DNA of 64,000 nucleotides from Toxonevra muliebris (Eukaryota > Arthropoda > Insecta > Diptera > Pallopteridae), in the NCBI GenBank assembly GCA_963691655.1, contig OY829331.1, positions 416,501-480,500 on the forward strand, read 5' to 3'. The notes under the pieces were generated by a model. The model ran no database searches. It saw only the letters and a list, made by a program, of their open reading frames with translations, and was not told the origin of the DNA. Numbering within the stretch: position 1 is the stretch's first letter; every line of letters starts with the position of its first letter. Positions 58,783-64,000 of the stretch are shown piece after piece. The position numbers and the translations under genes are program-made.

Positions 58783-61782
58783 ACGGATATCGATGCATCG
58801 TACAGAAGTTCAGTGGAACTGGCAAATGGCGAATCAACAAGTATACAGGCAATAGGCTCGGGTAATTTGACATTTTTGGATGAAAGTGGATGCATTCGTA
58901 AAGTAAAAGCAACCGAAGTTTTGTATGCACCAAAATTGATTGGGAATGTACTCTCTGTCCGGCGATTGGCGAAAAATGGTCTTACAGTTGAATTTGATGA
59001 TCGAATTTGTCAAATCAAGCATAGGGGTCAACAGATCGGTGTAGCTGACACAGTTGGTGAATTGTATATCTTGCGTCAACCGGATGCAATTTGTGCAGTG
59101 CTAGCACACAATAACAAATGCATACATGAGTTACATCGAAAAATGGGGCATCGTGATCCGGCAGCGATTCGTAAAATGGCATTAGATGGTTCAATTAATG
59201 GCTTGGAAATCGTTGAATGTGGAATCAAAGAAGTGTGCGATGTGTGCATGAAAGGGAAAATGACACGAATACCGTTTCCAAAGAAATCAGCAAGTGAGTC
59301 ATCAGTAGTATTAGATCTAATATATACAGATGTTTGCGGACCAATGCGTACAGCGACCCCAAGTGGAAAACGATATTTAGTTACCTTCATTGACGATTAT
59401 TCACGTTTTACATTAGTAGTTTTATTGGCACATAAATCGGAAGTTGAAGGCACAATGAAGCAGTTCATTGTATTGTGTGAAAATAAATTTGGTAGAAAGC
59501 CAAAGGTAATACGGTCTGATCGGGGCGGTGAATACACATCGAAAGAGCTCACAAATTTTTTAAAGGCAAGCGGGATCCAGATACAGCTTACAGCGGCAGA
59601 CTGTCCACAGCAAAATGGTAAAGCTGAGAGGAAGAATCGCACATTAATGGAAATGGCGCGTTGCATGCTCATTGATGCAGGATTGCAAAATTGTTTTTGG
59701 GGTGAGGCAATTGCAACAGCCAATTTTATTCAGAATCGTGTGATAACTAGAACAACGAACATGACACCATATGAACGATGGAATTGCATTAAACCAGGTA
59801 TAAAAAGTTTTCAAATATTTGGTTCTAAATGTTTTGTGTATATATCATCAGCAAAAAGAGGAAAGTTGGACAAGGTAGCTACGGAAATGATTTTTCTTGG
59901 ATACGACGAAAATTCGAAGGCTTATCGATGCTATAACGCTACAACAAACAAAGTAGTGGTTAGTCGAGATGTTCGATTTGGCATATCAGATGTAAGCGAT
60001 AACGAAATTTTAGATGATTTAGGTCTAACACGAAAAGACAGTCATGTGAAAGCAATTAAAGCTGAAGGCTCATCGCTTCAGGAGGAGCAACCAAATGCTC
60101 ATGATGAAATCGAAAAGGAGATGTGTGCAACTGAAACACATAAAGATGAAAGCGAGCAAGCTGAACCAACGGTACGGGTTTCACAAAGGGCAAATAAGAG
60201 TGTTCCACCAAAGCGTTTGATTGAAGAAATACACATGGCTAGAGAGGTTAATGAACCGAAGAACTACAATGAAGCAATTTATAGCGACGAGAAGAAGCAG
60301 TGGCTTACTGCTATGCAAGATGAAATCGAGTCACACAAACACAACGGTACGTGGGAACTTGTTGATTTGCCGGCAGGGAAATCTGCGATTGGTGGAAGAT
60401 GGGTGTTCAAAATAAAAACTGCTGCAGATGGTGAATTGCTGCGATATAAAGCCAGATTCGTTGCACAAGAATTTTCACAAAAGTTCGGTGAGGACTATGA
60501 TGAGGTATTTGCACCAGTTGTGCTGCACACAACATTCAGAACGTTATTGTCAGTTGCAGCAAGGAGAAAAATGCTGGTTCATCACTTTGATGCAAAAACA
60601 GCATTTCTCAATGGAAAGTTAAATGAAACCATCTATATGAAACAACCGCAAGGTTTTGATGGCGAAAGCTCAAAAGTTTGTTTACTCAAGAAAAGCATCT
60701 ATGGGTTGAAACAAGCGGCCAGATCATGGAACACTGTGCTTCATAAAGTACTTATCGAAACAGGTTTTCAACAAAGCTACAACGATCCGTGCTTGTATTC
60801 AAAGGAAATTGATGGTGAATTTTGCTATATGATAGTTTATGTCGACGATTTGATTGTAGCATGTCCAACAAACAATCAAATGAAGGAAATCGAAAACATT
60901 TTCAAGCCGCATTTTGAGATGCAAAATTTAGGACCTATCAATCATTATTTGGGCATGGAAGTTACGAAAGACGATCATGGAAACTTCGAATTGAATCAGT
61001 CAGTATACATCATGAAAATTGCATCAGATTTTGGACTTAAGGATGCAAAGCCATCAAAAACTCCAATGGAAGTTAATTTCGGAAAATCAGACTTTTCACA
61101 ACCATTGGAAAGCAATACGAAATATCGACAGCTAATTGGTCGGTTACTTTATTTATCGGTGAACTCAAGACCAGATATTTCGGCCAGCGTTAGTATATTG
61201 GCTCAAAAAGTTTCTCAACCATCTGGTGAAGATTGGAATCAGCTCAAGCGCGTTGTAAAATATTTGAAAGCGACACATAAAATGAAGCTAAAGTTGAGCA
61301 ACATCCAATCAACTAAATTGTCATTATTTGGGTATGCAGATGCAACATGGGCTGACGATAGGATTGAGCGAAAGTCAAATAGCGGTCGCATAATTTACTT
61401 CAATGGCGGCACAATTAGTTGGTCATGTAACAAGCAAAATGTAGTTGCATCTTCATCATGTGAAGCTGAATTCATCTCAATTTCAGAAGCATCAAAAGAA
61501 GTGAAATGGTTGCGGCAATTGTTGCAAGAAATGCACGAGCGTATTGACAGTCCAACGGTGATATTCGAGGATAATCAAAGCTGTATCGATTTGGTACGTG
61601 ATCATAAATTTTCATACAAGACAAAGCACATTGATACAAGGTATAAAATGATTCGAGACCTGGTGAAGAAGAAAATCATCGAATGTGAATATTGCCCCAC
61701 TGAAGAAATGGTCGCAGACTTATTAACAAAGCCATTGTCTGCAATCAAACATAATAATTTGCGTCAAAAATGCAACTTGTAG
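58783..61782 (+). CDS. Copia Pol: rest of protease, integrase, RT, RNase H
   Basis: Open without stops to 61782; the first internal ATG is at 58813. Integrase: HH-CC zinc site (HELHRKMGH ... CDVCMKG), then catalytic Asp in IYTDVCGPM, Asp in IRSDRGGEYT and Glu in QQNGKAERKN (DD35E). RT: FAPVVLHTTFRTLL, VHHFDAKTAFLNG and the active site MIVYVDDLIV. RNase H: GYADATWADD, VVASSSCEAEFISISEASKE, EDNQSCIDL and TKHIDTRYKMIRD. Integrase before RT is the Copia order. All catalytic residues are in place, so the copy is broken only by the upstream one-base frameshift. Confidence 0.95.
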   Translation, partial: TDIDASYRSSVELANGESTSIQAIGSGNLTFLDESGCIRKVKATEVLYAPKLIGNVLSVRRLAKNGLTVEFDDRICQIKHRGQQIGVADTVGELYILRQPDAICAVLAHNNKCIHELHRKMGHRDPAAIRKMALDGSINGLEIVECGIKEVCDVCMKGKMTRIPFPKKSASESSVVLDLIYTDVCGPMRTATPSGKRYLVTFIDDYSRFTLVVLLAHKSEVEGTMKQFIVLCENKFGRKPKVIRSDRGGEYTSKELTNFLKASGIQIQLTAADCPQQNGKAERKNRTLMEMARCMLIDAGLQNCFWGEAIATANFIQNRVITRTTNMTPYERWNCIKPGIKSFQIFGSKCFVYISSAKRGKLDKVATEMIFLGYDENSKAYRCYNATTNKVVVSRDVRFGISDVSDNEILDDLGLTRKDSHVKAIKAEGSSLQEEQPNAHDEIEKEMCATETHKDESEQAEPTVRVSQRANKSVPPKRLIEEIHMAREVNEPKNYNEAIYSDEKKQWLTAMQDEIESHKHNGTWELVDLPAGKSAIGGRWVFKIKTAADGELLRYKARFVAQEFSQKFGEDYDEVFAPVVLHTTFRTLLSVAARRKMLVHHFDAKTAFLNGKLNETIYMKQPQGFDGESSKVCLLKKSIYGLKQAARSWNTVLHKVLIETGFQQSYNDPCLYSKEIDGEFCYMIVYVDDLIVACPTNNQMKEIENIFKPHFEMQNLGPINHYLGMEVTKDDHGNFELNQSVYIMKIASDFGLKDAKPSKTPMEVNFGKSDFSQPLESNTKYRQLIGRLLYLSVNSRPDISASVSILAQKVSQPSGEDWNQLKRVVKYLKATHKMKLKLSNIQSTKLSLFGYADATWADDRIERKSNSGRIIYFNGGTISWSCNKQNVVASSSCEAEFISISEASKEVKWLRQLLQEMHERIDSPTVIFEDNQSCIDLVRDHKFSYKTKHIDTRYKMIRDLVKKKIIECEYCPTEEMVADLLTKPLSAIKHNNLRQKCNL

Positions 61783-61796
61783 TGAACGAGGAGGAG

Positions 61797-62099
61797 TGTA
61801 GGACAGTGTTGATCAAATATAGCGTTCACATGAATTGATTTAAGATTCAGTTATTCTAAATTTAGTACACTTTAGTACACTCACACATATTCAATAATAC
61901 TGTTTCTTTTTACTTCTACATTATATACTCTTTTTTACTTCTTTTTGTTACCGATCGAACTGTACTGGCAATAAAGCGACACTTGTTTTTTTTTCTTCTT
62001 AATAGCAGAATTATATTTCTTGTTTTTACTTTAACAAATTCCACATTGCATTAGGGTAATTGATCTACGGCTAGTGAATATCAATTTAGATATTCCACA
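61797..62099 (+). repeat. Copia 3' LTR
   Basis: 303 bp, preceded by the polypurine tract GAACGAGGAGGAG. Confidence 0.95.
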
Positions 62100-62301
62100 G
62101 GTTACACATCTCAGTCAGATTTCAAACATTCAAAATGGCGGATCAAATATGGTGGGCGGATTGTATCTTACTCATACCTACGAAATATAATGAAAAAATC
62201 AATTGTCCGAAGTGTTTTAAGGGTCACTGATTACAAATCTGTAGTCAGGTTTTAAAAATTCGAAATGGCGGACGAATTAAGAAGTAAGATAAAATCAGCT
62301 C

Positions 62302-62340
62302 TATTTTTGCCCATCATTTATATGGAGACGGAGCACTGTG
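62302..62340 (-). repeat. Right Transib end: 23-RSS-like
   Basis: On the minus strand CACAGTG (62340..62334), 23-base spacer (62333..62311), GCAAAAATA (62310..62302). The same layout occurs at 10593..10631. Confidence 0.8.
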
Positions 62341-62345
62341 CGTCA

Positions 62346-63595
62346 TTAGCAAATATTCACATAGGAGTTTAACTACTGGTCGGCATATCGGAATCGAAGA
62401 TAAGATAGAATAAAGGAATTAAGACACTGCCTTGGGGAACTACAGCCAAGCTATCGAACATTTTGACCGTGAAGTCTTTGTATTTTAAAGTAAATTTTCT
62501 ATTTGTTAAATAGTAAAAAGTAAATCAAAACTTAATAGCAGAATGCTTTTGACTTTGAAAATGAGGCCTTTGCGCCATACTTTGTCAAAGGTTTGGGTTT
62601 TGTCTAGGAAAACAGCGGAACAAAATTATTCCTTTTCAAAGGCAAATCTTATTTCAATGACAATATGATGAATCCTTCGATGGCATTATGTTTCTGTCTG
62701 AAGCCAAACTGGTTTTGGGGAATATTTTTGAAGTGAAACTTCTTTGGTCGCGTTTTGAAGAGTAAACTAAACCGGATAAAATGGAAATACGGAAAGGAAG
62801 TGGCAAGATTTTGTTTTTGTGTAATTTTTTTACATTTACTATTCAGTTGAATAAACACACAAATTTTGCTTTAATTTAAAATAATGTTGCGATAGTTTTG
62901 TTAATTAAGTTTATAGAGCGAAAGTGATGATGATAACTTGATAACTGTAAAAACGCCAAACATTTCCGGGGTTGCCACCAAATAAAAATTATTTTGATAG
63001 TAACATTTTTAAAAATCTAGCAACCGCATCCAAAAACGAACTGTTAAAGCGCCTTTATACACGCAATTTTTCTTTCTTTTAGGTTTATGTTGTCAAATTG
63101 TGTGGAAAATTTACTTTGCGCAAGAAAAAAATTTACTGTATACGCGTCTTTAATCGAAATTTACTCAGGAAAAAATCTAAATAAATTTTCTTCTTGGTCA
63201 TGAACTAAACGACAAATCGAGGATTTTTATACCCCTGGAAAAAGTTATACATAAATTTAAAAAATTTATATTTTAAAACTTTTTTTGACTGACTCTAACG
63301 GAAATTACTTTCACGATATGCATAAATTCTAAACAAAATAAATACTCGCTCTAAAAGTTAATCGTTTTTTTTTTTTCAATTTTTTGCGGAGGTCCATTTT
63401 TGATATTTTTGTTTGAGTTGAAATGATTTTCCAAAAATAGATGTTTTACATAACAAAATTTTTTTAACTCATTTGAATTATTTTTAACAATACATAATCT
63501 TCATTATGCTGGAACATTTTAGCATGATTCATTTGCACTTCAAATAGATACCTTTGCACGGCCTCTTCGTTTTGTAATTTTTTCTCGTTACCTAC
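62346..63595. other. Cadps intron, non-coding
   Basis: Sequence between the Transib right flank and the Cadps exon. The 69-codon minus frame at 62649..62858 contains NIPQNQFGFRQKHNAIEGFI, which resembles the 'NQFGFR..H' block of a LINE RT on the minus strand, so a very short LINE remnant is likely there. Nothing else recognised. Confidence 0.5.
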
Positions 63596-63885
63596 CTTCA
63601 ATTTTTGCTTCGGAAGACAAACCGGTGTAATTTACGAGAGCTGTCGTTTCTAAACTCTTTTTGATCATAAGGCGCACTTCTTCAGGTGGTACTGGTGTTA
63701 CAATATCCTTCATTAATACACGTTCCAATAGAGAAAGTGTAGCTTTAAGTGCACCCTCTGGCCGCCCAAATGGAAAACAAAATCTAAAATTGGTTATTTG
63801 ATATTCGAGCAAAATACGAAGTCGCTCTTTGATCTCGGCGAATTTTTCCTTTTCTTCATGTGTTATACTACCGACTCCATCGGGC
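63596..63885 (-). CDS. Cadps: Cadps exon: CAPS/MUN-region coding exon
   Basis: A 290-bp exon bounded by acceptor TTATAG/G and donor G/GTAGGT. It reads 96 complete codons with no stop, beginning [20 protein letters not shown] and containing [33 protein letters not shown] and [15 protein letters not shown]. These blocks are highly conserved in CAPS/CADPS proteins, so this is a secretion-priming factor acting with SNAREs on dense-core vesicles. The exon ends with one base (G) of a codon that is finished by AA at the start of the exon at 42775, giving a seamless junction (Glu-Glu-Asp-Leu). An ATG-started reading from 63812 would miss the true 5' part of the exon. Family identity is from memory of CAPS sequences, not a search. 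Confidence 0.9.
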
Positions 63886-63956
63886 CTATAATTTAAATGA
63901 ATGGTTGCTTGGGTGAAAAAACATAGTAGAAATAATTAAATTTGTGTGCTAATTAC
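63886..63956 (-). other. Short Cadps intron (71 bp)
   Basis: Minus-strand GTAATT donor at 63956 and an AT-rich acceptor ending TTATAG at 63886. The length is typical of small fly introns. The phase (two bases before, one base after) keeps the reading frame. Confidence 0.8.
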
Positions 63957-64000
63957 CGATTTCCATGAACATGGCTGGCACAAAATGCAAAAGAATAATG
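63957..64000 (-). CDS. Cadps: Cadps exon, 3' part (runs off the window)
   Basis: The last 44 bases on the minus strand read HYSFAFCASHVHGN plus two bases of the next codon, then a splice donor GTAATT. The split codon (CG + G = Arg) is completed by the next exon at 63885. The peptide matches what I recall of calcium-dependent activator protein for secretion (CAPS), just upstream of its MUN-type region. CAPS is a cytosolic/peripheral membrane protein that primes dense-core vesicles for calcium-triggered exocytosis. Its upstream part lies beyond the window. The identification rests on the continuous reading through three exons; this piece alone would be too short. Confidence 0.8.

Larger units (their letters stand above)
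57493..62099 (+). mobile_element. Copia (Ty1/Pseudoviridae) LTR retrotransposon, nearly complete
   Basis: LTRs of 301 and 303 bp (TGTAGGAC...TTCCACA) with four substitutions and two small length changes (about 1.3% by substitutions). Target duplication GGTTA (57488..57492 and 62100..62104). The primer-binding site starts right after the 5' LTR (GGTTATGGGCCCAG, 57794), the internal initiator-tRNA-Met sequence used by Drosophila copia. A polypurine tract (GAACGAGGAGGAG) ends at 61796. One gag-pol reading frame with a single frameshift. It sits inside a Transib element. Confidence 0.96.
55405..62340 (+). mobile_element. Transib element (2.3 kb without the nested copia)
   Basis: Both ends carry the perfect heptamer CACAGTG and the same next seven bases (CTCCGTC). 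The element is flanked by CGTCA on both sides (55400..55404 and 62341..62345). A 5-bp GC-rich duplication and CACAGTG ends are the marks of Transib, the superfamily from which RAG1 descends. The left end is heptamer-12 bp-ACAAAAATA, the right end heptamer-23 bp-GCAAAAATA. Inside, 56086..56190 reads HTRKTGGEDTNIDLIRHLPL and SSDPVLLSKI, the block that follows the third catalytic site in Transib transposases, and 56937 ends a frame with SSSEENSESSDE. Most of the transposase is missing, so it is non-autonomous. Copia is inserted at 57493. Confidence 0.8.
42776..63595 (-). other. Large Cadps intron (20,820 bp)
   Basis: Defined by donor GTAGGT at 63595 and acceptor CAG ending at 42776, with matching exon phase (1 base + 2 bases). 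It holds the piggyBac/SINE remnant, a LINE, the large-TIR element, a 164/66-bp tandem array, a mariner-type element, an unidentified coding remnant and the Transib/copia nest listed separately. Confidence 0.82.

Overview
The window reads as AT-rich, transposon-packed intronic DNA from a higher fly (Diptera). The only host coding sequence I can name with confidence is three consecutive minus-strand exons whose conceptual protein matches the MUN/CAPS region of calcium-dependent secretion activator (Cadps): exons ending at 63957, at 63885..63596 and at 42775..42663. Splice sites and phases join exactly (71-bp intron, then a 20,820-bp intron). No further Cadps exon was seen to the left, so 1..42662 is probably part of the next, still larger intron. 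Cadps lies on the small fourth chromosome (Muller F) in Drosophila. In many other flies that element is the X, which would fit the repeat density. This placement is inference; no species can be named from the sequence.

Left part (1-42 kb): a degenerate RNase-H-bearing LINE (1.6-4.05 kb). A first tandem array of a 486-bp monomer (5.33-6.90 kb) in which every complete monomer contains a type I hammerhead ribozyme motif. Several MITEs, a Transib (RAG1-like) remnant (10.6-11.5 kb), and a nested wreck of hAT, SINE, LINE and piggyBac sequences (14.3-17.7 kb). A tRNA-derived SINE (18.3 kb), an RTE-like endonuclease fragment (20.8 kb), a MULE-like element with 9-bp target duplication (22.0-23.1 kb), and an intact-ORF Tc1-type DD34E transposase (26.3-27.2 kb). 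Large-TIR elements, one pierced by another transposon (29.5-31.3 kb), a second LINE of the first family (31.7-34.0 kb), and a second hammerhead array (35.26-36.67 kb) plus a third short copy (37.30-37.46 kb).

Right part (42-64 kb, inside the 20.8-kb Cadps intron): a piggyBac remnant split by a SINE, a LINE lacking its RT active site, a 2-kb element with about 550-bp inverted repeats abutting a 164/66-bp tandem array, and a mariner-type element with matching TIRs and a dead transposase. There is also an unrecognised minus-strand coding remnant, and a Transib-type element (55405..62340, 5-bp TSD) into which a nearly complete copia retrotransposon (57493..62099, 5-bp TSD) has jumped.

The two observations I consider most notable are (1) the hammerhead arrays: three independent insertions with their own target duplications and different end points around the monomer, as expected of retrozymes that move through circular RNA; and (2) the Transib ends: one reads as heptamer-12-nonamer and the other as heptamer-23-nonamer, the same layout as the 12/23 recombination signals of V(D)J joining.
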